The position numbers and the translations under genes are program-made. The notes beneath the pieces are model-generated. The model saw only the letters and a program-made list of their open reading frames with translations, was not told the DNA's origin and made no database searches. Shown here in pieces: positions 12,399 to 20,941 of a DNA stretch of 64,000 bases. Numbering within the stretch: position 1 is the first letter of the stretch; each line of letters opens with the position of its first letter. Source of the DNA: Acidimicrobiaceae bacterium (GTDB lineage Bacteria; Actinomycetota; Acidimicrobiia; Acidimicrobiales; Aldehydirespiratoraceae); assembly GCA_026706815.1 (NCBI GenBank), contig JAPOYA010000057.1, positions 62,001 to 126,000 of the forward strand, given 5' to 3'.

Positions 12399-13003
12399 AT
12401 TCGCCGGTCGCAACCGGAGTCGTGGTCATCACTGCTCTCTTCGGAATAGTGCCAAAGCTGGTATTTCGCAGGGTTGGTCCAAGCTCCGGTTTCGGAATCG
12501 AACTGTGCCGCGGCGAGGGTCATCTGATCGGTGTGTCCGGCACGTGCGGCTGTGGACGAGACTTCAAGCAGGTCATCGGGCACCGACAGCTGCAGCTCCG
12601 GCGGGATCACATGGGGCGGTCTGGGAGCCAAAGCAACAGTCGGCAGACGGTTGACTGCCCTGTCGCGGGCTTGCGCATCGTCGTTGTACCAGGAGGGATC
12701 GTTCACCTGGTGCCATTTGTCTGCACCCATCACGACAAGGTCGTAGCCATCGGCGATGTCGGAGATCAGTTGCTCCTCGGTGACGACGACCGAGAGGCTC
12801 TCGTGATCCCACAACGACTGCTCGACGACTTCGAGGCGGTGCGCGAAGCTCGGCACCTCCACTGTGGCTTTGCCCAGAGGACTCAGCGACAGTGCGAAGT
12901 CGAGGCGTTTCAGCGAATGTTGCGATACCGCCGCGAGGGCGATTTCAAGGTGCGCCCTGGTGGGCGGGTTGAACGATCCGGGATAAACGCCGATGCGTGC
13001 CAC
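12395..13003 (-). CDS. NadD-like nucleotidyltransferase
   Basis: The 202-residue protein opens RIGVYPGSFNPPTRAHLEIA, the nucleotide-binding motif of cytidylyltransferase-like enzymes. The usual HxGH appears here as TRAH with only the last His kept. A late SSTAARAGH resembles the ISSTxIR motif. The C-terminal 40 residues are acidic and lack similarity to canonical NadD. It may adenylylate or cytidylylate a mononucleotide or a sugar/lipid phosphate. I would not call it the housekeeping nadD. GTG start. Confidence 0.7.
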   Translation of the reverse strand: MARIGVYPGSFNPPTRAHLEIALAAVSQHSLKRLDFALSLSPLGKATVEVPSFAHRLEVVEQSLWDHESLSVVVTEEQLISDIADGYDLVVMGADKWHQVNDPSWYNDDAQARDRAVNRLPTVALAPRPPHVIPPELQLSVPDDLLEVSSTAARAGHTDQMTLAAAQFDSETGAWTNPAKYQLWHYSEESSDDHDSGCDRRI

Positions 13004-13075
13004 TGGAAGTCCGATGCTAGCGAACCGGCGCGTCCACCCAGCGCGGAGGCGGCCGCGATTGCTCCGAAACCAATG

Positions 13076-13104
13076 TTGCCAAGTGGCCTCTGAACCGCCA
13101 TACT
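13076..13104 (+). promoter_or_regulatory. ilvB leader promoter
   Basis: A -35 TTGCCA (13076-13081), a 17-base spacer and a -10 CATACT (13099-13104). It would start transcription at about 13111-13112, which is the GTG of the leader peptide. This is the best canonical promoter in the window. Confidence 0.7.
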
Positions 13105-13111
13105 TCTCGTT

Positions 13112-13156
13112 GTGAGCCTGCGCCCAGTCCCCGACCTAGTAGTAGCCGTCAGCTAG
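13112..13156 (+). CDS. branched-chain amino acid leader peptide (attenuator)
   Basis: This 14-residue ORF reads MSLRPVPDLVVAVS and ends in TAG at 13154. Five consecutive codons specify Leu, Val, Val, Ala and Val, the amino acids (or their family) made by the downstream ilvBNC products. That is the hallmark of attenuation by ribosome stalling. The GTG lies 7 nt after the -10 box, so the leader would be translated from a leaderless mRNA. Comparable leaders precede ilvBNC in Corynebacterium and other Actinobacteria. The peptide is too short for similarity to prove anything, so the case rests on position, codon content and the downstream hairpins. Confidence 0.7.
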   Translation: MSLRPVPDLVVAVS

Positions 13157-13189
13157 CGCACGTACGCGAAACCACAGCCGTTCGTGCGC
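13156..13189 (+). promoter_or_regulatory. attenuator hairpin downstream of the leader peptide
   Basis: GCGCACG (13156-13162) pairs with CGTGCGC (13183-13189), a 7-bp stem that begins at the last base of the leader stop codon. It may be a pause or protector hairpin. It does not itself exclude the terminator, so the antiterminator pairing remains undefined. Confidence 0.5.
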
Positions 13190-13191
13190 CT

Positions 13192-13224
13192 CGACCTCCC
13201 GGAAGGGAGGTCGTTTCGTGTTTT
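13192..13224 (+). terminator. Rho-independent terminator/attenuator of ilvBNC
   Basis: CGACCTCCC (13192-13200), a GGAA tetraloop and GGGAGGTCG (13205-13213) form a perfect 9-bp stem. It is followed by the T-rich run TTTCGTGTTTT and lies 46 bases before the ilvB ATG. Its position between promoter and gene marks it as an attenuator and not a gene-end terminator. Confidence 0.75.
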
Positions 13225-13269
13225 CGGCCCATACTTCAATAACAACCGAGCAGACATGCGGGATAGTCA

Positions 13270-15027
13270 ATGAGCAACAACCAACAGATGTGTGGCGGTG
13301 AGGCCTTGGTGAAGGCTCTCGAACGCGCCGGAGTCGAAGTGATGTTCGGCCTGCCGGGCGGTGCCATTCTTCCTGTTTACGACCCGATCATCGACAGTTC
13401 GATCCGCCATATCCTCGTGCGCCATGAGCAGGGCGCGGGCCATATGGCCGAGGGTTACGCCCATGCCACGGGAAGGCCCGGAGTGGTCATGGTCACCAGC
13501 GGCCCCGCAGCCACCAACGTTGTCACCCCGCTGTGCGACGCTTTCCTCGACTCGGTTCCGATGGTCTGCATCACCGGGCAGGTCCCCTACGCGGCGATTG
13601 GGACCGACGCCTTCCAAGAATGCGACACAACCGGCATCACGATGGCGGTCACCAAGCACAACTTCCTGGTGACCGAAGCCCAGGACATCCCGAGAACCAT
13701 CCGTGCCGCTTTCCACATCGCCACCACGGGACGCCCCGGTCCGGTGCTCGTCGACATTCCCAAAGACATCGTCGATCCGGTCAACCCCAGATCGGCGATG
13801 ACCTGGTACGAGGCAACCGACGCCGACATGGATCTCCCCGGGTACCACCCGATCACCCAAGGCGACCCTGAACTGATCCGCGCGGCGGCAGAGATGATCC
13901 GCACTGCGCAGCGACCCGTGCTCTACGTGGGTGGCGGGATACTCAAATCCCGTGCCGCTGAAGCGCTGCTGCAACTGGCAGAGATGGTTCAGATACCCGT
14001 CGTCACGACGTTGATGGCCCGAGGAGCCTTCCCCGACAACCACGAACTGTGTCTGGGAATGCCGGGTATGCACGGCAACTTCACAGCCGTCACGGCGATG
14101 CAGAAGTCCGACCTGCTGGTCTCGCTGGGCGCTCGCTTCGACGACCGTGTCACCGGCAGACTCGACGGGTTCGCTCCCGCCGCCAAGATCATTCACGTCG
14201 ACATCGACCCCGCCGAACTCGGCAAGGTTCGTCGGGTAGACATCGGGATACAGGGCGACTGCCGGCTCGTCATTGAAGATCTCACCGCGGCGATGCGCGA
14301 GATCGGCGGCGTGGAGGCACAAGCTGATCGACGAGCTTGGCGGTCCACCATCTCGGGCTGGCAGGAGAAGTTCCCGCTCGTCTATGAGCAGTCAGAGCCC
14401 GGCGAAAGGCTCAAACCTCAATACGTGCTTGAAGAACTGCGCGACAACAACCCTGCGGACACCATCGTCACCTCAGGCGTCGGCCAGCATCAGATGTACG
14501 CCAGCCAGTACTGGAAGTTCGATCACCCCTACACCTGGATCAACTCCGGTGGCCTGGGCACGATGGGCTTCTCCATCCCCGCTGCCATCGGCGCCAAGGT
14601 CGGCAAACCCGACCGCCGGGTCTGGGCTGTCGACGGCGACGGCTGCTTCCAGATGACCGCTCAGGAACTCGTCACAGCGTCAGTCGAGGACATTCCGATC
14701 AAGGTCGCACTGCTCAACAACTCGTATCTGGGAATGGTCCGCCAATGGCAGGAGATGTTCTACGACGAGCGTTTCAGCGAGGTGTACCTGTCGGAGCAGA
14801 CCCCCGACTACGTCAAGTGGTCCGAGGCGATGGGTTGTGTCGGGATCCGGGTGGAATCCCCCGAAGAAGTCGCTCCTGCCATCACCAAGGCCAACGAGAT
14901 CAACGACCGCCCCGTGGTGGTCGAATTCCGCACGGATCCCCGTGAGAACGTCTTCCCGATGGTTCCAGCCGGCAAGAGCAATTCCGAACTCGTCGTCGAC
15001 CCGAGCCAGCAGGGGTTGGAGCCGTGA
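13270..15027 (+). CDS. ilvB: acetolactate synthase large (catalytic) subunit
   Basis: IlvB joins two pyruvates, or pyruvate and 2-ketobutyrate, to make acetolactate or acetohydroxybutyrate. This is the first step of valine, leucine and isoleucine synthesis. At 585 residues it has the thiamine diphosphate Glu at E53 (in RHEQGAGHMAEGYA), the FAD-binding middle domain and the ThDP motif GDGCFQM ending in NN near residue 480. It leads the ilvBNC operon, overlaps ilvN by GTGA, and is preceded by an attenuator. Confidence 0.97.
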   Translation: MSNNQQMCGGEALVKALERAGVEVMFGLPGGAILPVYDPIIDSSIRHILVRHEQGAGHMAEGYAHATGRPGVVMVTSGPAATNVVTPLCDAFLDSVPMVCITGQVPYAAIGTDAFQECDTTGITMAVTKHNFLVTEAQDIPRTIRAAFHIATTGRPGPVLVDIPKDIVDPVNPRSAMTWYEATDADMDLPGYHPITQGDPELIRAAAEMIRTAQRPVLYVGGGILKSRAAEALLQLAEMVQIPVVTTLMARGAFPDNHELCLGMPGMHGNFTAVTAMQKSDLLVSLGARFDDRVTGRLDGFAPAAKIIHVDIDPAELGKVRRVDIGIQGDCRLVIEDLTAAMREIGGVEAQADRRAWRSTISGWQEKFPLVYEQSEPGERLKPQYVLEELRDNNPADTIVTSGVGQHQMYASQYWKFDHPYTWINSGGLGTMGFSIPAAIGAKVGKPDRRVWAVDGDGCFQMTAQELVTASVEDIPIKVALLNNSYLGMVRQWQEMFYDERFSEVYLSEQTPDYVKWSEAMGCVGIRVESPEEVAPAITKANEINDRPVVVEFRTDPRENVFPMVPAGKSNSELVVDPSQQGLEP

Positions 15028-15515
15028 GCAATCCGGACCGGTTCCATACGATCGTCACAACGGTGGAGAACAAGCCCGGTGTTCTGGCCCGGGTGTCGGG
15101 CCTCTTCGCACGCCGAGGCTTCAACATCGAATCGCTGGCGGTGGCGCCCACAGACGACGAGCGCTTCAGCCGCATCACCTTCACGGTCGATGTCGAATCC
15201 GCACCGCTTGAGCAGGTCGTCAAACAGCTCAACAAGCTCATCAACGTGGTCGAGATACAGGAGTTGCCGCCCGAGGACTGCGTATCAAGAGAGTTGATGT
15301 TGGTGACCGTTGCAGCCGACGCGCACCATCGTCGCGAGCTGATGGGACTCATCGACGACTGGCGGGCGTACGTATTGGCAGAGAACACCGAGAGGATAAT
15401 GTTGTCGTTCTCGGCTCGCACGGCGCGGCTCGACGAGTTCGAGGAATGTCTGCGACCCTTCGGGATCGTGGAACTTCAGCGGACCGGACGAGTGGCGCTC
15501 CCCGCGCTCGACTGA
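15024..15515 (+). CDS. ilvN: acetolactate synthase small (regulatory) subunit
   Basis: IlvN binds valine and confers feedback inhibition on IlvB. The 163-residue protein has an N-terminal ACT domain (HTIVTTVENKPGVLARVSGL, with RRGFNIESLAV), then the C-terminal ALS small-subunit domain ending in the GIVELQRTGRVAL segment. The GTG start overlaps the ilvB stop, consistent with fixed stoichiometry. Confidence 0.96.
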   Translation: MSNPDRFHTIVTTVENKPGVLARVSGLFARRGFNIESLAVAPTDDERFSRITFTVDVESAPLEQVVKQLNKLINVVEIQELPPEDCVSRELMLVTVAADAHHRRELMGLIDDWRAYVLAENTERIMLSFSARTARLDEFEECLRPFGIVELQRTGRVALPALD

Positions 15516-15545
15516 TCGAACACAGAGAAAGAAAGAGGTTTCGCG

Positions 15546-16583
15546 GTGGCGAACATCTACTACGAAAAAGACGTTGATCGTTCCCAGATCCTGAACCGGA
15601 AGGTTGCGGTGCTCGGATACGGCTCGCAGGGGCACGCCCATGCGCTCAACCTGAAAGAGTCCGGGGTCGATGTGAGGGTCGGGCTTCGCGACGGGTCATC
15701 GTCGGTCGCCAAAGCTCAGGCCGCCGGACTCGATGTGGCTTCCATTGCCGACGCATGTGCTGAGGCCGATGTGGTCATGATGCTCATGCCCGACACCGAA
15801 ATGGCCGCCGTCTACGAAGAACACGTCGCCCCCAACCTCGGCGCCGGCGACGCGTTGTTCTTCGCGCACGGATTCAACATCCGCTTCGATCTGATCGAAC
15901 CCGCCGCCAACCTCGACGTGTGCATGGTCGCCCCCAAAGGCCCGGGCCATCTGGTGCGCCGCACCTACAGCGAAGGCGGCGGGGTGCCCTGTCTCGTCGC
16001 TGTCGAGCAGGACGCCAGCGGTTCGGCCAAGGAACTCGCGTTGGCCTACGCGGATGCTATCGGCGGGGCCCGTGCGGGCGTGATCGAAACCACCTTCACC
16101 GAAGAGACCGAGACCGATCTGTTCGGTGAGCAAGCCGTGCTGTGCGGCGGGACGACACGGCTGGTGCAGGCCGGTTTTGAGACCCTGATCGAAGCCGGTT
16201 ACCAGCCCGAGGTCGCCTATTTCGAGTGCCTCCATGAACTGAAGCTCATCGTCGACTTGATGTATGAGGAGGGAATCGCGGGCATGCGCTACTCGGTGTC
16301 CGACACTGCCGAGTGGGGTGACCTGAGCTGCGGCCCGAAGGTGATCGACGATCGCGTGAAAGCCACGATGAAGACCCTTCTCGCAGACATTCAAGACGGA
16401 ACCTTCGCTGCGAACTGGGTTGCAGAGAGCCGCTCCGGACGCGGCGAGTTCCTCGCTTTGGAGCAGGCAGGCCACGATCACCCGATCGAAGTCGTGGGCA
16501 AGGAGCTTCGGGCCATGATGCCGTGGATATCGGCCGGGAAACAGTCAGTCGCCGAAACCTCCGGCGGCCAGGGCATGGCCTGA
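15546..16583 (+). CDS. ilvC: ketol-acid reductoisomerase (class I)
   Basis: IlvC isomerises and reduces acetolactate with NADPH and magnesium to the dihydroxy acid. The 345-residue length matches the short class I form. The Rossmann motif is [15 protein letters not shown], followed by the [13 protein letters not shown] segment. The knotted C-terminal domain carries the metal-binding [20 protein letters not shown] start at 15546 follows an AGAGG Shine-Dalgarno. The gap from ilvN is 30 bases, so the gene belongs to the same operon. Confidence 0.97.
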   Translation: MANIYYEKDVDRSQILNRKVAVLGYGSQGHAHALNLKESGVDVRVGLRDGSSSVAKAQAAGLDVASIADACAEADVVMMLMPDTEMAAVYEEHVAPNLGAGDALFFAHGFNIRFDLIEPAANLDVCMVAPKGPGHLVRRTYSEGGGVPCLVAVEQDASGSAKELALAYADAIGGARAGVIETTFTEETETDLFGEQAVLCGGTTRLVQAGFETLIEAGYQPEVAYFECLHELKLIVDLMYEEGIAGMRYSVSDTAEWGDLSCGPKVIDDRVKATMKTLLADIQDGTFAANWVAESRSGRGEFLALEQAGHDHPIEVVGKELRAMMPWISAGKQSVAETSGGQGMA

Positions 16584-16625
16584 GCCATCCCCCCGCTGAG
16601 CCTTTTCAAAGGCGTGCCCGGGCGA

Positions 16626-17018
16626 TCAGGGGAACAGTCCCTCGGTGAGGCTGTAGAGGATCAGCGCTCCCGCAACGATGAACGTTCCCGGGATTGCCCA
16701 GAAAACAGACCAGGCCGCCCAGCGGATCCAGGTGGGCCTGTCGGCGAGACGGCGATGATGGTAAGCGGCTTCGAGGGCCTGGACCTCCTTGTCGGGCTCA
16801 ACCCCGTGACCCAACAGTTCGCGGGCGTCTTCGGCTACTTCTTCGCGCACCACGACCCGGAACATTCGGTCGGTCACGTGATGCGGGGCAACGGAGTGGG
16901 CGGGGTCGCCGAGTACGACGCCCTCCAGACCTGCGTCACCGAGCATGGCCACGGCCAGGTCGGCGTCGAACTTCGAGGTGAACTCCCCGACGATGCTCAT
17001 GCCCGACAGCGGCTCCAT
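16626..17018 (-). CDS. DUF2007-like protein with C-terminal membrane helix
   Basis: The 130-residue protein has a soluble N-terminal domain (FTSKFDADLAVAMLGDAGLEG, then DRMFRVVVREEVAEDARELL) with the alpha-beta pattern of DUF2007 signal-transducing-like proteins. A basic linker (YHHRRLADRP) and one hydrophobic segment near 100-125 follow. Its role is unknown. It is convergent with ilvC. No convincing terminator lies in the 42 bases between them. Confidence 0.65.
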   Translation of the reverse strand: MEPLSGMSIVGEFTSKFDADLAVAMLGDAGLEGVVLGDPAHSVAPHHVTDRMFRVVVREEVAEDARELLGHGVEPDKEVQALEAAYHHRRLADRPTWIRWAAWSVFWAIPGTFIVAGALILYSLTEGLFP

Positions 17019-17131
17019 GCGAGCAGTCTGTCACTGCGCGGCGCCGAAGCGGAGCCTGAACAGGCGCAAGGTTGCAGTGAACTGCGACGGAAGCCGCAGA
17101 TTCAGCAGTCTGATGACTATCGTCGCCTCAG

Positions 17132-18073
17132 ATGAATACGGCGATCAGAGTCCGCGGGCTCGCCAAGTCCTACGGAGGCCTTCGTGCAGTCGACGGCGTC
17201 AGCTTCGATGTCGCCGAGGGAGAGGTCCTGGCGATCTTGGGTCCCAACGGCGCCGGCAAGACGACGACCGTGGAGATTCTGGAAGGCCACCGCAATCGGG
17301 ACAGCGGTGAGGTGTCGGTCCTGGGGACTGACCCCGACAGCGGAGGGCGGCGTTTCCGGGACCGCATCGGGATCGTGTTGCAGGCCGCGGGCGTCGACCG
17401 GGAACTGTCGACTCGCGAGGCGCTCGAGCTCTATGGCGCGGCCTATTCGTCTCCGAGGTCGATCGATGAGCTGATAGAGCTTGTGGAGCTGCAAGACTCC
17501 GCAGACGATCGGATCGTCTCGCTCTCGGGCGGCCAGCAACGGCGGGTGGATTTGGCTCTCGGGCTGATCGGCAACCCCGAGCTGATATTCCTCGACGAGC
17601 CCACCACGGGTTTCGATCAGCGCGCCCGCCGCCGCAGTTGGGATGTCATCTCCAATCTGACTTCGCTCGGCCGCACGATCGTGCTGACCACGCACTACCT
17701 CGACGAAGCAGAGTATCTGGCCGACCGGATAGCGGTTATGTCCAAGGGCCGAATAGTCGCGGACGGCACACTGGCAGAACTGCGCGAGTCCCTGCAGTCC
17801 GACACCAAGATCGCCTTCGAGCTGCCTCGGCTCGAAGAGCCCTTGATGGAGCTGCTCGATCCTCTGGTCGGCCAAGGCCGGGGTCGAGGGCGTCGGGTCG
17901 AGGTCTTGACTCCCGCGCCCACCGTCGATCTGGCTCACATCACGAGTTGGGCTGTGCAACGGGGGATCGAGCTCGACGGCCTGACCGTCGAGTCAGCCGA
18001 TCTGGAAGACGTCTATCTGAGTCTCGTGGGCGAGGACGAAGACTCCGAGGATTCGGGACGCGCTGATGAGTGA
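17132..18073 (+). CDS. ABC transporter ATP-binding protein (DrrA-like)
   Basis: The 313-residue nucleotide-binding protein has Walker A GPNGAGKTTT at about 36-45, the signature LSGGQQRRV, Walker B LIFLDEP and the switch His in TTHYLDEAE. The long C-terminal extension after residue 225 is typical of DrrA/NatA-type exporters. It overlaps the next gene, an ABC-2 permease, by 8 bases, so the pair should form an exporter. A TATCGT box lies 8 bases before the ATG. Confidence 0.93.
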   Translation: MNTAIRVRGLAKSYGGLRAVDGVSFDVAEGEVLAILGPNGAGKTTTVEILEGHRNRDSGEVSVLGTDPDSGGRRFRDRIGIVLQAAGVDRELSTREALELYGAAYSSPRSIDELIELVELQDSADDRIVSLSGGQQRRVDLALGLIGNPELIFLDEPTTGFDQRARRRSWDVISNLTSLGRTIVLTTHYLDEAEYLADRIAVMSKGRIVADGTLAELRESLQSDTKIAFELPRLEEPLMELLDPLVGQGRGRGRRVEVLTPAPTVDLAHITSWAVQRGIELDGLTVESADLEDVYLSLVGEDEDSEDSGRADE

Positions 18074-18899
18074 ACATCGCGCTGCGGGTCGTGCGTCGCT
18101 CGTTGTGCGCCATATTCGCGCTCAGAACAGGATTTTCTGGAGGGTGCCGATTGGCGCCTTCTTCGCGCTCTTCCTGCCGGTGATGATGCTGGTGCTGTTC
18201 GTTGCCCTGTTCGGTTCGGACGCCTATACGACCGAGTACGGCGAGGTCTCCCGGGCACAGTTCTACACTCCTGCTCTGGCAGTGTTCGCAGTGGCCAGCG
18301 CGACCTTCACCAATCTCGCGATCAACCTCTCGATTCGCCGCGACGAGGGGATTCTGCGAAGGGTCAGGGGCACGCCGCTGCCTCCGTGGATCTATCTGGC
18401 GGGCGTCATCGGCTCAGCGGTCTATATGGCTCTGATAGGAACCGTGGCTGTGGTGACGCTCGGTGTCGTGGCATACGGCGTCAACATTGAATCAGCCAAG
18501 CTTCCCGCGATGGCAGTGGCTCTCGTGCTGGGCGCGACCGCGTTCGCGACCTGGGGAGTAGCGCTGACCGCGTTCACCAGAACTGCCGCCGCCGCTCCTG
18601 CGCTGGCCAATGCCGTGCTCCTGCCGTTGGCGTTCGTGTCCAACGTCTTCGTCTCATTCGAGGGCGAAGCTCCAGCGTGGCTGCTGTTGGTGGGCGACGC
18701 CTTCCCGCTGCGCCACTTCGTGATCTCCTTCGGCGAGGCGATGAGTCCCTTCAGCGAGGCGCCCGCCTTTGTCCCGGACCGCCTCGGTGTGCTGGTGGCG
18801 TGGACTGTCGTCGGCGCATTGGTCGCCTGGCGCGGGTTTCGCTGGGAGCCGGCGGTCGGTGCCTCCTCACCCCGCAGTCGTCGCGGGAATACTCGGTAG
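18066..18899 (+). CDS. ABC-2 type transporter permease
   Basis: This 277-residue protein has six hydrophobic segments and the ABC-2 pattern. An N-terminal helix is followed by an extracytoplasmic loop (about 55-70). A conserved NLSIRRDEGILRRVRGTPLPPW segment forms the coupling region, and AFVSNVFVSFEGEAP lies near the end. It partners the preceding ATPase. Its TAG stop is also the first part of the -10 box TAGCAT of the next gene. Confidence 0.9.
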   Translation: MSEHRAAGRASLVVRHIRAQNRIFWRVPIGAFFALFLPVMMLVLFVALFGSDAYTTEYGEVSRAQFYTPALAVFAVASATFTNLAINLSIRRDEGILRRVRGTPLPPWIYLAGVIGSAVYMALIGTVAVVTLGVVAYGVNIESAKLPAMAVALVLGATAFATWGVALTAFTRTAAAAPALANAVLLPLAFVSNVFVSFEGEAPAWLLLVGDAFPLRHFVISFGEAMSPFSEAPAFVPDRLGVLVAWTVVGALVAWRGFRWEPAVGASSPRSRRGNTR

Positions 18900-18902
18900 C
18901 AT
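18897..18902 (+). promoter_or_regulatory. -10 box inside the permease stop codon
   Basis: TAGCAT, 6 nt before the ATG at 18909. It suggests an internal leaderless promoter for the binding-protein gene, in addition to any operon read-through. Confidence 0.45.
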
Positions 18903-18908
18903 TCGGCC

Positions 18909-20936
18909 ATGCGCATCTTCGGTGTACTTGTCGGGCGTCGGCTGCTGACTCTGATCGTGTTGTCGGCTCTCGTGTTCGCGGCGGCTTGCTCGAAAGACGA
19001 TCCCATTGCCGCCGATTCCCCGGATTCTGCCCCCGAAACCGGTGTTGACGGTGAAGAGGAGACTGCAAGCACAACGACCTCGACTCCAGCGGCTGCGGGC
19101 TCGGAGTCCGCTCAGGAGTCCACCGAAGCGGATGCAACAGCCGCGGTCGGAGCGGTGACCGAACTCGACGAGGAGGACTTGGCGTCGATCGGCTCGATCT
19201 TCGGCTCCTACGTCCACGTCGAAGACGTGGCTGAGGTCGTCGCGAGACTAAACGAGAATGCCGGGCAGTTCGAATACACGATCGGCGAGCACGGGGGCGC
19301 CTACCAGTTCGCCACCGTCTCCGAGCCGCTCAGCTTCAATCTGGCAACTTCCCGCGACGCGTCGTCGAGCGGGGTGCTGGGCCACCTGTTCGAGGGACTG
19401 ACCGAGAGTTCGTGGTTGGACAACAGCGTGGAACCGGCATTGGCGGAGTCCTGGCAGGCTTCCGACGACGGCATGACATGGACCTTCAAGCTGCGTCGCG
19501 GGGTCGCCTGGCATGACGGCGAGCCGTTCACCGCACACGATGTGGACTTCACCTTCAACCGGATCATCTACAACGACGACATTCCCGCAAGCAGCCGTTC
19601 AACGTTCGACTTCCGCTTCTTGGACGATGACGGTCGATGGCAGGAGGCGCCGATGACCGTGACGGCTCTCGACGACTACACAGTCGAGTTCACCCTCCCG
19701 GTGCCGTTCGCGCCCTTCCTGCGCTCCTTGGGCACTGCCATCTATCCCAGGCACATTCTCGAACCGCATGTGGACGACGGCAGTTTCACCGATGTCTGGG
19801 GCCTCGACACAGACCCGACGCAGGTGATCGGCACGGGGCCGTTCACGATCGAGAGTTACGAGCCCGGTGATCGTCTGGTTCTCGCGCGAAACCCCGACTA
19901 CTGGCTCAGCGACGATGAGGGCAACAGCCTCCCGTATCTGGACTCGATCGTCTTTGTGTTCGTGGAGACGCTTGAAGATGAGCTCGACGCCTTCCTGGCA
20001 GGTGAGTCCGACGTGCACGGAGTCCTGGGCGCAGAGTTCGCTGACCTAGAACCGCTCCAGGAGACAGAGGACTTCACGATCCACAGGCGTGGCCCGGGTT
20101 TCGGAACGACCTTCCTGGCATTCAATGTCAACCCCGGTGAGTCTCCCGACACCGGCGAGCCGTTCGTCGCCTCACCGAAGATCGACTGGTTCTCCAACGT
20201 CGAGTTCCGTCGGGCGGTGGCCTACAGCATCGACAATTTCGCCATCGTCGATGAGGTGCTCCACGGGCTCGGCTACCCGCAATGGTCACCAGTGAGCCCC
20301 GCGGCCGGAGAGTTCCACAACCCGGATGTGATGGTCTACCACTACAGTCCGGCGAAGGCCCAGGAGCTGCTCGAAGGCCTCGGCTACAGCGACAGCGACG
20401 GCGACGGCATCCGCGAGGACGGCGAAGGCAACGACATCGAGTTCACGCTGTTGACCAACGAGGGGAACAGCGTGAGGATTGAGGTCGGCGAGATCATCGC
20501 CTCCGCCTTGGAGAGGATCGGCGTGAAAGTCGACTACCAGGTCGTCCCGTTCGGCGACTTGGTCGACCGTTTGACCTTCACTTACGACTGGGACGCGATC
20601 ATTGTGGGCCTGACCGGAAGCGCGGAGCCCCATTTCGGGTTCGGCGTGTGGCACAGCACCGGGGATCTGCACATGTGGCACCCGAATCAGCCCGAACCGG
20701 CCACCGCCTGGGAAGCGGAGATAGACGAGCTGTACGTCAGGGCCAGTCAGGAGTTGGACGAGGATAAGCGCGCGGAGTACTACCACAGGGCCCAGGCGAT
20801 CGCGGCCGACAATGTGCCCATCGTCTATACGGCGCTGTCTGAGCGGCTGACCGCGAGCCGCAACGTCTTCGGCAATCTCACGCCCACGTTGTACGCGCTC
20901 TGGGATGTCCGCTACCTGTATCGGACGGACTTGTAG
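18909..20936 (+). CDS. family 5 extracellular solute-binding lipoprotein
   Basis: The 675-residue protein has a basic N-terminus, a hydrophobic stretch and a lipobox-like FAAAC, so it should be a lipid-anchored surface protein. A Ser/Thr/Glu-rich linker (about 30-80) precedes an SBP_bac_5 domain. That domain shows the GLTESSWLDNSVEPALAESW and TFKLRRGVAWHDGEPFTAHD signatures of DppA/OppA proteins. It carries an Asp-rich DSDGDGIREDGEG loop resembling a calcium site. The usual Dpp permeases and ATPases are absent. It sits 9 bases after an ABC-2 exporter pair instead. Confidence 0.9.
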   Translation: MRIFGVLVGRRLLTLIVLSALVFAAACSKDDPIAADSPDSAPETGVDGEEETASTTTSTPAAAGSESAQESTEADATAAVGAVTELDEEDLASIGSIFGSYVHVEDVAEVVARLNENAGQFEYTIGEHGGAYQFATVSEPLSFNLATSRDASSSGVLGHLFEGLTESSWLDNSVEPALAESWQASDDGMTWTFKLRRGVAWHDGEPFTAHDVDFTFNRIIYNDDIPASSRSTFDFRFLDDDGRWQEAPMTVTALDDYTVEFTLPVPFAPFLRSLGTAIYPRHILEPHVDDGSFTDVWGLDTDPTQVIGTGPFTIESYEPGDRLVLARNPDYWLSDDEGNSLPYLDSIVFVFVETLEDELDAFLAGESDVHGVLGAEFADLEPLQETEDFTIHRRGPGFGTTFLAFNVNPGESPDTGEPFVASPKIDWFSNVEFRRAVAYSIDNFAIVDEVLHGLGYPQWSPVSPAAGEFHNPDVMVYHYSPAKAQELLEGLGYSDSDGDGIREDGEGNDIEFTLLTNEGNSVRIEVGEIIASALERIGVKVDYQVVPFGDLVDRLTFTYDWDAIIVGLTGSAEPHFGFGVWHSTGDLHMWHPNQPEPATAWEAEIDELYVRASQELDEDKRAEYYHRAQAIAADNVPIVYTALSERLTASRNVFGNLTPTLYALWDVRYLYRTDL

Positions 20937-20941
20937 GCGAC

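Noticed and set aside
13267..14322. 351-residue minus-strand ORF opposite ilvB
   Set aside because: It overlaps a certain ilvB and its sequence has no recognisable domain; it is a shadow frame.
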